Positions 1 to 9,420 of a stretch of 64,000 bases of DNA are shown here, piece after piece. Under the pieces are notes generated by a model, which saw only the letters and a list, made by a program, of their open reading frames with translations, was not told the origin of the DNA and did not search any database. This DNA is from Bin55 sp965205545. GTDB lineage: Bacteria; Pseudomonadota; Gammaproteobacteria; Pseudomonadales; Azotimanducaceae. The first letter of the stretch is position 1; each line of letters begins with the position of its first letter. The DNA lies in NCBI GenBank assembly GCA_965205545.1, contig OZ242170.1, positions 2,108,001 through 2,172,000 of the forward strand, in the 5' to 3' direction. The position numbers and the translations under genes are program-made.

Positions 1-307
1 AGATGTCGAGTAGACCGTCGTCGTCGTAGTCAAACACGGCAGCCCCAGAACCCATGATTTCGGGAAACCGATATTTTTCCTGTATGCCGGAGGAGTGAAC
101 GAAATGCAGTCCAACCGATGCCGAGATCTCGTTGAATACGGGGGATCGTTGGCTGGTTTCATCCAGTTCTGAAATCAATGGAATGCTTGCCATCAATGCC
201 GATAGCGCAATAGCCGACCTTGCATCAACGACGATTCTGAACAATACGCACATCAATAGCAGCACTAGCAAATGTTGAGAGCATGGGGAAGACTGAGCCA
301 AGAGCAT
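1..307 (-). CDS. CRTAC1-like FG-GAP/VCBS repeat protein, N-terminal part
   Basis: The first 102 codons of a minus-strand gene run off the left edge. The ATG at 307 opens a hydrophobic leader rich in Leu and Val (an anchor or signal peptide), then a stretch containing GLHFVHSSGI and MGSGAAVFDYDDDGLLDI. The latter is the typical first FG-GAP/VCBS blade of CRTAC1-like proteins, which often end in an ASPIC/UnbV domain. Such proteins are secreted or surface beta-propellers, and the acidic DYDDDG loop normally binds calcium. A second ATG lies in frame at 253 and the ribosome-binding site is weak, so the start is uncertain. The function of this family member is unknown and the C-terminus is not visible. 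Confidence 0.72.
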   Translation of the reverse strand, partial: MLLAQSSPCSQHLLVLLLMCVLFRIVVDARSAIALSALMASIPLISELDETSQRSPVFNEISASVGLHFVHSSGIQEKYRFPEIMGSGAAVFDYDDDGLLDI

Positions 308-605
308 AATATCCAGCGTATAACCGCATACCAAGAATTGCAGACGGCAAAGTAGAGTCTTGCGTTAACGGCATCTAATTTGGGAAACTGCATCTAGCTT
401 GTACTTGTTGCGATTGCTTTCCGGTCTCGCCACGAGAAGCAAGAATAGTTGAATGAACTCGTATTTGCCTGGGTGCAGTTCTCAAGCCAAATACTGATTT
501 AAGAAGCTGTAAATAGAGCTTACGAACTCGTTTATAAGCGATTGAGTTGATATAGAATCCAAAGAAGATTGGATTGAAAACGATGCACTTTGGGAGAAAT
601 TACCT

Positions 606-3278
606 ATGAATTTGCGACATAAGAGATCGTCGCGCTGGCCACTTGCCCATTGGCGGGAGGCTCTCGCTGGTTTTTTGGCAACGGGCCTGGTCATTTGCGG
701 CGGAAACCTGATCGCTCAGGCAACCCAGGACTCTGAGGAAGAAGACGCCAATGTTCCCATGGAGGAAATAGTTGTCACTGCGGAGAAACGCGAAGAAAAC
801 ATTCTCGATGTTCCGTTGACGATGTCAGCGCTCAACGAGCAGCTGCTTGAGGAGCTTGGCGTTACGAACGAACGTGATTTGGAGCAGCTCGTGCCAGGGC
901 TGCAGTTTGCCTACGATTCGGAAGGAAACGGCATTGCGATTCGAGGAATCGGAACTCAAAAGGCGGTGCAACACCACGACGACTTAGCAGTCGCCTTTTA
1001 CGTGGACGGCGTATATACCGTGAACATCTATGGAATTGCTCCAAATATGTTCGATATCGAGAGAGTTGAAGTGGGCAGGGGACCACAAGGAACCCTGCAC
1101 GGGCGGAACTCGATAGCCGGATCGGTTAGCTTCATCAACCGAAGACCAACTAACGAATGGGACTTCAAGCTGCTTTCGGAGTTCACGAACCAGTTCAGTC
1201 AACGTTACAACGTTGCGTTCGGCGGACCGATCAATGACCAATGGAGCTTCCGCATCAACGGCGGCTACTTCACAGGCGACGGCTTGCAGGAAAACGTTGG
1301 CATAGCCGAAGATTTCGATGCACCCGACGAATTCAATATTGCCCCAGCTCTCCGGTACCGACAAGACGATCTGGATGTGAACGTTCGCTATCAGCGGACA
1401 ATTGACAAAGGCCGTGCACGGGCAAGCATACGATTTACCGAGGCGGACCGCGAAAGCCCCACCGGCGATTGGGGCACGCCCAATGCTTGGTATCTCTACG
1501 AGACTCCAATTCCCTCGATATCCAATTGCCCTCCTGGCCAGTTCAGAGACTTCGGCGGCATTTGCGATGACTTGCAGAACAAAGTCTTGAGCAATCGCGA
1601 GAACACAAAGGACAATCAGCTGGACCGGTTTGCGTTCAACGTCGACTATCAGATCAATGACGACTACAGCATTCGCTATACCTTTGGTGCCAATATGACG
1701 GACACGTTCGAAACGAACGATGGCGATGGAACCGACAGGGTAGCCAGCTCAGTGGATCCGACAATTCCTGCGGACTGTCTCGAGAAATACGACATGGCCA
1801 CGTGCCAGGCGGTAACCTTCAACGATAGCCAGACCGCGTATCTATGGAACCACGACGAGTCCTCGCACGAGGTCCAGATTTTTTCAAGCTTTGACGGGCC
1901 ATTGAATTTCATCGGTGGTATCTACGCATACGAAAACGAGGCGTCATGGACGAATTCCGGCAACAACTTCGCGAATCCACTGATGTACACCGACGCAGAC
2001 GTCGCGGTGCAAGCGGTCGACCGTGACGAAAATGGTCAGCCCGATTTCTCAACTTGCGATGAGTTCTTGCAGACAGTGGTTTGGGGAGAATTTGGACAGA
2101 ACCCAGAGAACTTCGCTGCGTGTCCCGAGGGCGACAATCACCTTTACAAGTTTGGCTCGTCTAGCGGCGCGACAAGTTCGACGTTCGCTGCATTCGTGTC
2201 CGCGGACTACGTCATATCCGAAGAGTGGCGCGTCGGAGGGGGATTGCGCTGGACCGAGGATGACAAGGAACTATCGGGGTTCAATGGATTCAAGACGTTG
2301 ACCAGCATTCTTGGCGTCCCAATCATTTACGAGTCGCAAAACCCTCCGCGGGGAGACAGCTGGGGAGCTACGGTTGGACATATCAGCGTTGAATGGATGC
2401 CGGACGATTCGCGGATGTATTACGGTCGCATTTCACAAGGCTATCGAGCAGGCGGCTTCAATCCTCTTTCGGGAGGCACCTCTGCTGCGGATTTGGCAAA
2501 TAACGTAGTACCGCCAAATTTCGACTCGGAGACATTGGTGAACTATGAAGTCGGCGCCAAGGGCAAGTTCTTCGAGGACAGGCTTGTACTCATGGCAGGT
2601 GCATACTTCCAAGACTACAACGACTTTCACTTCAACGCGCTGAATTGGGTGCCTGACGAACGAGTTGGAACGGAATCCTTTCCCTTCAAGGAATACACTC
2701 AAAACATCGATGGAACCGAGATTTGGGGCATGGAGTTCGAAGCGTCGCTTGCAGGTCCTGATTGGAGAATATCGGGCTACTACAACTACTTGGATTCCGC
2801 GATTGGCTTTCACCAATCGATATTCTGGGTTGATCGCGATGCTGCGACGGAACTTGGAACCATCGAACACACCTATCTCGATCTGGCAACGGGAGAAACG
2901 ATTACCACGCAAGTCAACCAGCCTCGGGACAACACGGGCAATCAGCTGCCCCAGCAGCCCAACCACAAGGCTTCGATCTCCGGGTTCTACTTCATGGAAC
3001 TCGAAGACCGGGGCTCCTTGGTTCTAGCATCGACGTGGAGCCACACCGGCGATCGTTGGCCCGACGTAGGCAATCTGGCCTATCAGCTGCTACCCGCCTA
3101 CTCTAGGTGGGATGCGCGAGTGACTTGGGAGTCGCCTGACAACGAATGGACCGTCATAGGGTTCGTGCAGAACATTCTCGATGAGATTGGAGTCATGGAA
3201 TTCGCGTTCAATTCCGGCTGGCTGACCGATGAGAGGGAGATTGGGGTGCAGATCTACTGGCGACCATCTTTCTTCTAA
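606..3278 (+). CDS. TonB-dependent outer-membrane receptor
   Basis: An 890-residue outer-membrane receptor that would import a scarce substrate using TonB energy. A basic N-terminus and hydrophobic signal segment (about residues 20-38) precede the TonB box EEIVVTA (about 53-59). The plug follows (DVPLTMSAL, RGIGTQ, FYVDGVY, RVEVGRGPQGTLHGRN), and then a long beta-barrel ending in an aromatic residue (Phe-Phe). GGGAGAAA-like purines upstream of the ATG at 606 support the start. The plug is of the kind common in the broad TonB receptor group of marine gammaproteobacteria, so the substrate cannot be read from sequence. It lies alone upstream of a strong hairpin, and the neighbouring symporter may be functionally linked. 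Confidence 0.93.
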   Translation: MNLRHKRSSRWPLAHWREALAGFLATGLVICGGNLIAQATQDSEEEDANVPMEEIVVTAEKREENILDVPLTMSALNEQLLEELGVTNERDLEQLVPGLQFAYDSEGNGIAIRGIGTQKAVQHHDDLAVAFYVDGVYTVNIYGIAPNMFDIERVEVGRGPQGTLHGRNSIAGSVSFINRRPTNEWDFKLLSEFTNQFSQRYNVAFGGPINDQWSFRINGGYFTGDGLQENVGIAEDFDAPDEFNIAPALRYRQDDLDVNVRYQRTIDKGRARASIRFTEADRESPTGDWGTPNAWYLYETPIPSISNCPPGQFRDFGGICDDLQNKVLSNRENTKDNQLDRFAFNVDYQINDDYSIRYTFGANMTDTFETNDGDGTDRVASSVDPTIPADCLEKYDMATCQAVTFNDSQTAYLWNHDESSHEVQIFSSFDGPLNFIGGIYAYENEASWTNSGNNFANPLMYTDADVAVQAVDRDENGQPDFSTCDEFLQTVVWGEFGQNPENFAACPEGDNHLYKFGSSSGATSSTFAAFVSADYVISEEWRVGGGLRWTEDDKELSGFNGFKTLTSILGVPIIYESQNPPRGDSWGATVGHISVEWMPDDSRMYYGRISQGYRAGGFNPLSGGTSAADLANNVVPPNFDSETLVNYEVGAKGKFFEDRLVLMAGAYFQDYNDFHFNALNWVPDERVGTESFPFKEYTQNIDGTEIWGMEFEASLAGPDWRISGYYNYLDSAIGFHQSIFWVDRDAATELGTIEHTYLDLATGETITTQVNQPRDNTGNQLPQQPNHKASISGFYFMELEDRGSLVLASTWSHTGDRWPDVGNLAYQLLPAYSRWDARVTWESPDNEWTVIGFVQNILDEIGVMEFAFNSGWLTDEREIGVQIYWRPSFF

Positions 3279-3304
3279 GCACACTGTCTTCTTGACAGCA
3301 AACG

Positions 3305-3340
3305 GCCCCGGGTCGAGGCATTCGACCCGGGGCACTGTTT
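3305..3340 (+). terminator. Rho-independent-type terminator after the first TonB receptor
   Basis: A perfect 12-bp GC-rich stem (GCCCCGGGTCGA at 3305-3316 pairing with 3322-3333) has a 5-base loop and is followed by a short T-containing stretch (ACTGTTTT). It lies 27 bases after the receptor stop codon. Confidence 0.75.
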
Positions 3341-3470
3341 TGCATCAGGTGAAGAGTCGCAATAGTTATGACAAATTGCCTCATATTGTTGTACGCTTAA
3401 ATTTGGGTATCTAAGTGTCGCCCTAGATTCTCATCCACGGGCGACAACGAAAGAGAAGGGAGAATTGACG

Positions 3471-4838
3471 ATGGATTTCCTTAAAGAGTTTTTCAGCGCT
3501 AAGAACCTGCATTGGCAGATCTTGGTGGCGCTGGTCCTTGCGTGCGTTGTCGCGTTGATTACAACGAAGGACACAGCATTCTTTGGCGTCTTGTTGACGG
3601 ACGTATTCGATTTCTTCGGTGACTTGTTTGTCGCCGCGCTGAAAATGATTGTTGTGCCGTTGATCCTTGCCGCGGTAATCGTGGGTGTTGCGAACATGGC
3701 TGGCCAGGATTCATTCGGTCGCATCGGCGCCAAAACGGTTGGCTTCTATGTGCTGACTGGATTCATCGCGATATTCACCGGTTTGCTGCTCGTGAACATT
3801 CTTCAGCCGGGCAATATGCAGCCGGATCAGGCACAAGCGTTGGTTGCAAGTATCGAAGGAACCCAAGAATCGACCAACATGCAAGGGAGAATTGCCGACG
3901 CTCAGGCAGATACTGGGGTTGACGACACGCTGAGCTTGGTAGAGATCATCAAGCGTGCAATCCCGCCAAACATCATAGCGGCAGCATCAAACGAGAGGAA
4001 TCTGCTCGCAATTATCTTCTTTGGGGCGGTGTTTGGTTTCTTCATGGCCCGGCTTCAAGGAGACGCCCGTCAGACGATGAACAACCTGTGGAACGGCGTC
4101 TACGATGTGATGATCATGGTCACGATGTGGATCATGAGATTCGCGCCGATAGGAGTGTTTGCGCTAGTTTCGAAAGTATTGATCATGTCAGGATTGGCGA
4201 TATTCCAGGTGTTGTTCTGGTTCTTCCTAACCGTGTTCCTGGCTCTTGTGTTGCACTTCTTCGTGTGGCTCCCACTGCTGCTTTGGTTCGTCGGCAATGT
4301 CAATCCAGTCACCTACTACAGCAAAGTGGTGAAGGCGCAACTGACAGCATTCTCGACGGCTTCGTCTGCGGCCACGCTACCTGTGACGATCAAGAGCGCG
4401 GAAGACGCCGGAGTGCCGAAGCGCATCACAAGCTTCGTGCTGCCTCTAGGTGCTACCGTAAACATGGACGGGACCGCGTTGTACGAGTGTGTCGTGGTCA
4501 TCTTTATCGCGCAGATATACGCGGCGACAACGGGTGCCGATTTCGGCATTGGCCAGCAGCTTGCTGTTGTGCTTTTGGCCTTGCTCACATCCATTGGTGT
4601 TGCGGGCATTCCGTCTGCGAGCCTTGTGGCGATCGCGATCATTCTGCCTGCCGTTGGGTTGCCCGCTGAATGGTTGGCAATCATTCTGGCAGTAGATCGG
4701 ATTCTGGACATGTGCCGTACGTCCACGAACGTTACAAGCGATCTCTGCATCACGGCTATGGTTGCGAGCAGCGAGGGAGAGGATCTGGAAGAGATTCGCC
4801 GGCCTGGTTCAGCTCCCCAAAGTACGGAAGCCGCATAG
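3471..4838 (+). CDS. Dicarboxylate/amino acid:cation symporter (DAACS/SDF family)
   Basis: An inner-membrane symporter of the DctA/GltP family, 455 residues, driving uptake of C4-dicarboxylates or acidic amino acids with H+ or Na+. The two family signatures are present: the serine-rich re-entrant hairpin TAFSTASSAATLPVT (residues 292-306) and NMDGT (331-335) in the substrate- and cation-binding loop. About eight hydrophobic membrane segments are visible. The frame opens at a TTG at 3465, but the ATG at 3471 has a good AAGGGAG site and is preferred. The gene sits between two TonB receptors in the same direction and is separated from both by hairpins, so it is probably transcribed alone. The exact substrate cannot be told. 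Confidence 0.93.
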   Translation: MDFLKEFFSAKNLHWQILVALVLACVVALITTKDTAFFGVLLTDVFDFFGDLFVAALKMIVVPLILAAVIVGVANMAGQDSFGRIGAKTVGFYVLTGFIAIFTGLLLVNILQPGNMQPDQAQALVASIEGTQESTNMQGRIADAQADTGVDDTLSLVEIIKRAIPPNIIAAASNERNLLAIIFFGAVFGFFMARLQGDARQTMNNLWNGVYDVMIMVTMWIMRFAPIGVFALVSKVLIMSGLAIFQVLFWFFLTVFLALVLHFFVWLPLLLWFVGNVNPVTYYSKVVKAQLTAFSTASSAATLPVTIKSAEDAGVPKRITSFVLPLGATVNMDGTALYECVVVIFIAQIYAATTGADFGIGQQLAVVLLALLTSIGVAGIPSASLVAIAIILPAVGLPAEWLAIILAVDRILDMCRTSTNVTSDLCITAMVASSEGEDLEEIRRPGSAPQSTEAA

Positions 4839-4854
4839 CATATGAACTAGAGAA

Positions 4855-4892
4855 TCGGGGAGAGCGACACTTCTAGTAGTCGTTCTCCCCGA
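4855..4892 (+). terminator. Hairpin terminator after the symporter
   Basis: A 14-bp stem (TCGGGGAGAGCGAC at 4855-4868 with 4879-4892, one G.U pair) and a 10-base loop follow the symporter stop by 16 bases. There is no clear T run after it, so it may act as an attenuator or mRNA-stabilising hairpin instead. Confidence 0.6.
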
Positions 4893-5055
4893 CAATGTCG
4901 AGGACGGTAGGCGTCGCAACCGCAGCGCAATTTGGGAGCCGTTGCGGACGTGACGCATGAGGTTCAGTTTTTGCTTTGCCATAGAAAATTATCGCAAGGT
5001 TCATTCGTATACTTCACAAATTCCGCAATCCCCCAGCCCCATTTGAGAGGAACCA

Positions 5056-8000
5056 ATGGAGTCTATTCAGGCGATCCGCAATAGTGGATCATTAGTACTT
5101 GCAGTCATCGGCATGCTGCTTGCTTCTCAAGCCATTCACGCCGCCACATCCGCGTCCGTGAACGGATACGTGAAGGATTCGAAAGGAGCGCCCGTCAGCG
5201 GCGCGACGATCACAATTGAACACGAACCCTCGGGCACCATAGCGTCGGCCAAATCCGGTACCAATGGCGCTTTCTATCAAAGCGGCCTTCGGGTTGGTGG
5301 GCCCTTTAGGATTCACGTGGAGGCACCAGGCCACGAAGCGGTGGAAGTCTCTGCGGGTTACCTAAAGCCCGGCAATCAGGCTGCGCCACCTATCGAGTTA
5401 GTGTCTGACACCGAGATGGAGGAAATCGTCGTCACCGCGCGCCGACTCGATGAAGGCACATTGCTGAACAACGGTGTTGGTTCCGCCTATACATCTGAGG
5501 ACTTGCAAAACCAGCCTTCTGGTGCACGGGACGCAATCAAGACCTTGCTGCGCGATCCATTGGCTCACTCGTCAGGCGAAGGAAATCTGTCTGTAGCGGG
5601 AGTCAATCCAAGATTCAATGGACTGGCCATCGACGGTTCCCTGCAACAGGACGATTTCGGATTGGGCTCAAACACCTATGCCACAGAACGGTCTCCCGTA
5701 AATTTGGATGCGATCGAGTCGGTCTCGCTTGTTTCGTCAGACTACTCGGCAAGTGCGTCTGGTTTTACTGGCGGACTTGTGAACATCACCACAAAGTCAG
5801 GTGCGAACGAGTGGGACGGATCAGCTTTCTACTATTTTCAAAACGATGAACATATTGGGGACACATATGACGGCAATCGTAGTTACAGCCCCGGATCTTT
5901 CGACGAAAAGGAATTGGGAATCACCCTTGGTGGACCTATCGTCGAGGACACCATGTTCTTTTTTGTTTCCATAGATAAGTTCGAATCCACGGAAAGCGTT
6001 GATTTTGGTAGGTACGATGCCAACAACGGCATCCAAGCTGGTTTCTTCGACGCTTTGCGAGGAGTTATTCAAGATATCTATGGCTACGATCCGGGTACTA
6101 GACCTTCCGTGGCGTCGACGCCAGTTACTTCCGAACGCACACTGATCAAGTTCGACTGGAATGTCAACGAATTTCACAGGTTTTCTGTAACTCACCAAAT
6201 AACAAAAGAGTCGAGTACATCAGTAGGAGCTTCTCAGCTCTCTTCCAACTGGATTGACATTCCCGTCGATTTGGATTCAACAACCTTACAGCTCTTCTCC
6301 GATTGGTCGGATTTGATTTCGACAACCCTTCGTTTCAACATGAAGAACTTTGCACGGGGTCAGAATTGCCGGGCTGGTCCAGGGGTTGGCGCCATGGAGA
6401 TCAGCAACATCAGAGATAGCGAGCTCGCAGGAACTCCGTTGGAAGGTCTGCTCACAGGACGCGTCAGCATAAATGCCGGATGCGACAGATTCCGCCATGC
6501 AAATGCATACAACGACGAACGGGTGCAGCTCTATGCGGCAATGGACTACCTATTTCAAGATCACATTCTGAAGTTTGGGTTCGAAGTCGAAACTTTTGAT
6601 CTTTACAACCTTTTCGTTCCCAGTTCGGCAGGGCGATTCCGTTTCTTTGGCTACACGGGATTGGCATCACAGACAGCCCGTGTCGACTACGTCAACACAG
6701 TGACCAATAATGCCGAAGATGGCGCAGCGGCGTGGGGTTATACGAAGCAGACGTTCTTTGCGCAGGACATCTTCGAGCCGTGGCCGGACATCGAGCTCTC
6801 ACTTGGTGCTCGCCTCGAACGCTACACCCAGGACGACCGACCTGCATCGAGCCGTGAACTGCTACAAGACTACGGTGTCCGAAGCGAAACCAATCTTGAT
6901 GGACGCTCAGCGTTTCTGCCTCGCGCAAGCGTGCGTTGGACCGGATTAACGAACACGGTTTTCTCAGGAGGATTTGGATTGTTCTCTGGGGGAGATCCGA
7001 AAGTTTGGACATCGAATGCTTTTCAAGTTCCCACTGTCTTCGCCCGTCTCAACAATGCTCAAAACGTCTCTCCATTGACCGTGCCTAGCGAGCTTGTGGC
7101 GCGAGTGGGCGCCGCTTCGACCGGTGTGCCCATCGATGTTATCTCTCACGATTTCGAGATTCCTTCGGATTGGAAACTATCTTTGCGTGTGGACCACACA
7201 TTCGACGTTGTGTTAGGAGATCTGGATCTGGGCGACGACTTTAGGCTTGCCGTACAGTATTTGCGCACAACGACGAACAATGGCTTCCAATGGCGCAATC
7301 TCGCGCAAACGGAACTGAGCGAAACGCAGCCTACCGGCACTGCACCAGATGGTCGCATCATTTATGCCGACCTGGACAATCTGAGAATTCTCAACTTGAC
7401 TCAACTGCGAAACTTCTCTGGCGGTTCCAGCCAGACTTTTTCTGTATCGCTGGAAAAGGAGTACGAGTTTGGATTGGACACAAGTGTCAGCTATGCATGG
7501 CAGAACGTCAACATGGTCACCGAGGGCGGATCCTCGCGCGGCATCTCCAACTGGCGAGGGATCCTTGATGTGGACCGCAACGACCCATCGCCGCGAAGTT
7601 CACCCTATGCGAAGGAGCATTCCTACAAATTCAATGTGGGCTATCAGCGCGAGATCGCCAGCGGCATTTTGGCACGAGCCGATCTCTTTGGACGTGTCTA
7701 CACAGAGTCTCAGTTCACCTTCACGTTCGACACCAATTGGGACAACTCTCTGTTCGGACGCGCTGGCGCCGGAGAGAGTCCGTACGACAACAATCCCTTG
7801 TACATTCCTCAAGGCGACAGCGATCCGCGCGTTGTGTACGGACCGGGCTTCGACAGAAGCGCATTTCAAGCATACATAGCGGAAAACAACGTTCCGTCGG
7901 GAATCCACAAGCCCTATTCGGCTGAAACCGGATGGAACAACCAATGGGATCTTCGGTTCCAAGTGTCAGTGCCAGGTCTCCGTTCGTTCAACCAGTACTT

Positions 8001-8319
8001 CGGTGAGAACTCGGTCAAGTTCGTTCTTGACATCGAAAACGTACTGAACCTACTGAACGACGAATGGGGAGTCTTCGAGTATGGTCCAAGCTTTGGGCAG
8101 GCGCCCATCGTTCGCGCCGACCTTGTGTCCGCAAGCGATGTAGCGGCAAATGGAGTCGCGGGAGCTACGGCGCTTAAGGGCGATGCTCCTCGAACCGAAT
8201 GCCAGCAGGCAGGAGACTGTTTGTATCGATTCAATTCGTTCCGTCCATACACGCTGGGATTTCCGAATGGTCCTCGTTCGGTGTACCAGATTCGATTCGG
8301 AATACGATTGGATCTCTAG
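5056..8319 (+). CDS. TonB-dependent receptor with N-terminal carboxypeptidase-regulatory-like domain
   Basis: A 1,087-residue outer-membrane protein. After a signal peptide (about residues 1-29, ending AIHA) comes a roughly 80-residue beta-sandwich of the CarboxypepD_reg/peptidase-M14 regulatory type, with VNGYVKDSKGAPVSGATI and the typical GTNGAFYQSGL. Then come the TonB box MEEIVVTARR (about residues 121-130), a plug (AIKTLLRDPLAHSSGEGNLS) and a barrel. The carboxypeptidase-regulatory domain plus receptor layout is typical of Oar-like and some protein- or glycan-binding receptors. The Shine-Dalgarno site GAGAGGAACC lies just upstream of the ATG. It is transcribed alone and ends at a strong hairpin shared with the convergent LLM gene. 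The ligand is unknown. Confidence 0.9.
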   Translation: MESIQAIRNSGSLVLAVIGMLLASQAIHAATSASVNGYVKDSKGAPVSGATITIEHEPSGTIASAKSGTNGAFYQSGLRVGGPFRIHVEAPGHEAVEVSAGYLKPGNQAAPPIELVSDTEMEEIVVTARRLDEGTLLNNGVGSAYTSEDLQNQPSGARDAIKTLLRDPLAHSSGEGNLSVAGVNPRFNGLAIDGSLQQDDFGLGSNTYATERSPVNLDAIESVSLVSSDYSASASGFTGGLVNITTKSGANEWDGSAFYYFQNDEHIGDTYDGNRSYSPGSFDEKELGITLGGPIVEDTMFFFVSIDKFESTESVDFGRYDANNGIQAGFFDALRGVIQDIYGYDPGTRPSVASTPVTSERTLIKFDWNVNEFHRFSVTHQITKESSTSVGASQLSSNWIDIPVDLDSTTLQLFSDWSDLISTTLRFNMKNFARGQNCRAGPGVGAMEISNIRDSELAGTPLEGLLTGRVSINAGCDRFRHANAYNDERVQLYAAMDYLFQDHILKFGFEVETFDLYNLFVPSSAGRFRFFGYTGLASQTARVDYVNTVTNNAEDGAAAWGYTKQTFFAQDIFEPWPDIELSLGARLERYTQDDRPASSRELLQDYGVRSETNLDGRSAFLPRASVRWTGLTNTVFSGGFGLFSGGDPKVWTSNAFQVPTVFARLNNAQNVSPLTVPSELVARVGAASTGVPIDVISHDFEIPSDWKLSLRVDHTFDVVLGDLDLGDDFRLAVQYLRTTTNNGFQWRNLAQTELSETQPTGTAPDGRIIYADLDNLRILNLTQLRNFSGGSSQTFSVSLEKEYEFGLDTSVSYAWQNVNMVTEGGSSRGISNWRGILDVDRNDPSPRSSPYAKEHSYKFNVGYQREIASGILARADLFGRVYTESQFTFTFDTNWDNSLFGRAGAGESPYDNNPLYIPQGDSDPRVVYGPGFDRSAFQAYIAENNVPSGIHKPYSAETGWNNQWDLRFQVSVPGLRSFNQYFGENSVKFVLDIENVLNLLNDEWGVFEYGPSFGQAPIVRADLVSASDVAANGVAGATALKGDAPRTECQQAGDCLYRFNSFRPYTLGFPNGPRSVYQIRFGIRLDL

Positions 8320-8337
8320 GATCTCAACTTAAGAAAG

Positions 8338-8371
8338 GAGAGCCGCTCGGCATTGATTCCGAGCGGCTCTC
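8338..8371. terminator. Bidirectional terminator hairpin between convergent genes
   Basis: A 13-bp perfect stem (8338-8350 with 8359-8371) with an 8-base loop lies between the stop of the receptor (8319) and the stop of the minus-strand LLM gene (8414). It can serve both strands, although T runs are short on either side. Confidence 0.7.
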
Positions 8372-8413
8372 GTGCTTTAGGGAATTGGTCGGCTCAGACC
8401 TCGCGGCTGTGGC

Positions 8414-9328
8414 TCAAGCGAAGGCTGAGAGAACTTCCTTGTCGATGCGTTCGAACAGCTCCGGCTTGGTTGGAACGCTAGAGAACATGATTTCCTCGGC
8501 GCCCGCGTCTATGTATTGACCAAGCAAGTCGATGCAGTAATTGGCGTTTCCGCAAACGATCCACGGTCTGCGGCTCAATTCCTGCTTAGCGCGCTCCTGA
8601 TCATCGTCGAGCCGCATTGGAATGAGCACGGTCTTCTTGATTTCTGCTGGATCGCGCTGAATGTCTTCGCAGTGCCTTTCAAGCACTGAAATCTTGTGCT
8701 TGAAGACGTCGGGACCACCGGGATTGTTGAAATCTATATTGCAAATGTCCGCGTACTTTGCGCAAGTCTTGAGAGTTCGTTTCTCTCCATTGCCGCCGAC
8801 GAGGATGGGAAGGTGCGGCTGCTGCACGCATTGCGGTGAAAGCGGACAGTCCTTGAGGTTGTAGTACCTGCCGTCGTAGTTCACCGTGCCTTCGCCAGCC
8901 GTGAAAAGCAGCTTGATCACATCTAGTGCTTCCTCGAGACGGTCGCATCGTTCCTTTAGTCCTGGAAATCGCCAACCGTACGCATCGTGTTCCTGCCTAT
9001 ACCACGCCGCGCCGATTCCCAGGATGTAGCGCCCATGAGAGATGTGGTCGATGGTGGAAGACATCTTGGCCAACAGAGCCGGATTTCTGTAGGTATTGCC
9101 GGAGACCAGCAATCCCAGTTCCACTCTCTTGGTAACGCCCGCAGCGGCGGTTACCAATGTCCATCCCTCCAGCGCTTCACGATTCACGACAGGTGAACCC
9201 GGAGCCGGGACCAAAAAGTGGTCGGACCACCAAAGGCTGTTCCAGCTACCGTTCTCAATGGTGTGGATGGTGGCTAGGGTATCGTCCCAAGTACAAAGAT
9301 AGTTGACCAGCTGGGCGCCAAATAGCAT
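8414..9328 (-). CDS. LLM-class (luciferase-like) flavin-dependent oxidoreductase
   Basis: A 304-residue TIM-barrel enzyme of the bacterial luciferase/F420-dependent superfamily, acting in the cytoplasm with FMN or F420. Family hallmarks are WWSDHF near residue 33, ELGLLVSGNTYRNPALLAK, the DHISHGRYILGIGAAWYRQEH core (about 92-112) and PHLPILVGGNGEKRTLK (about 172-188). The ATG at 9328 has an AGGAA site. Members oxidise diverse substrates (alkanes, sulfonates, alcohols, CoA-bound intermediates) and neither cofactor nor substrate can be fixed here. It stands alone, 92 bases downstream of the DUF3500 gene on the same strand. Confidence 0.88.
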   Translation of the reverse strand: MLFGAQLVNYLCTWDDTLATIHTIENGSWNSLWWSDHFLVPAPGSPVVNREALEGWTLVTAAAGVTKRVELGLLVSGNTYRNPALLAKMSSTIDHISHGRYILGIGAAWYRQEHDAYGWRFPGLKERCDRLEEALDVIKLLFTAGEGTVNYDGRYYNLKDCPLSPQCVQQPHLPILVGGNGEKRTLKTCAKYADICNIDFNNPGGPDVFKHKISVLERHCEDIQRDPAEIKKTVLIPMRLDDDQERAKQELSRRPWIVCGNANYCIDLLGQYIDAGAEEIMFSSVPTKPELFERIDKEVLSAFA

Positions 9329-9420
9329 GGATATTCCTTATTCGCAAGAATCTGAACAGTGACTGGCCGACATTCTACCGACCCTGCGACGAGTGGTGAT
9401 GAAGCGTATGGAGCCTGCTC

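Noticed and set aside
482..694. Small minus-strand frame upstream of the first TonB receptor
   Set aside because: It overlaps the receptor start and has a random, Ser-rich composition.
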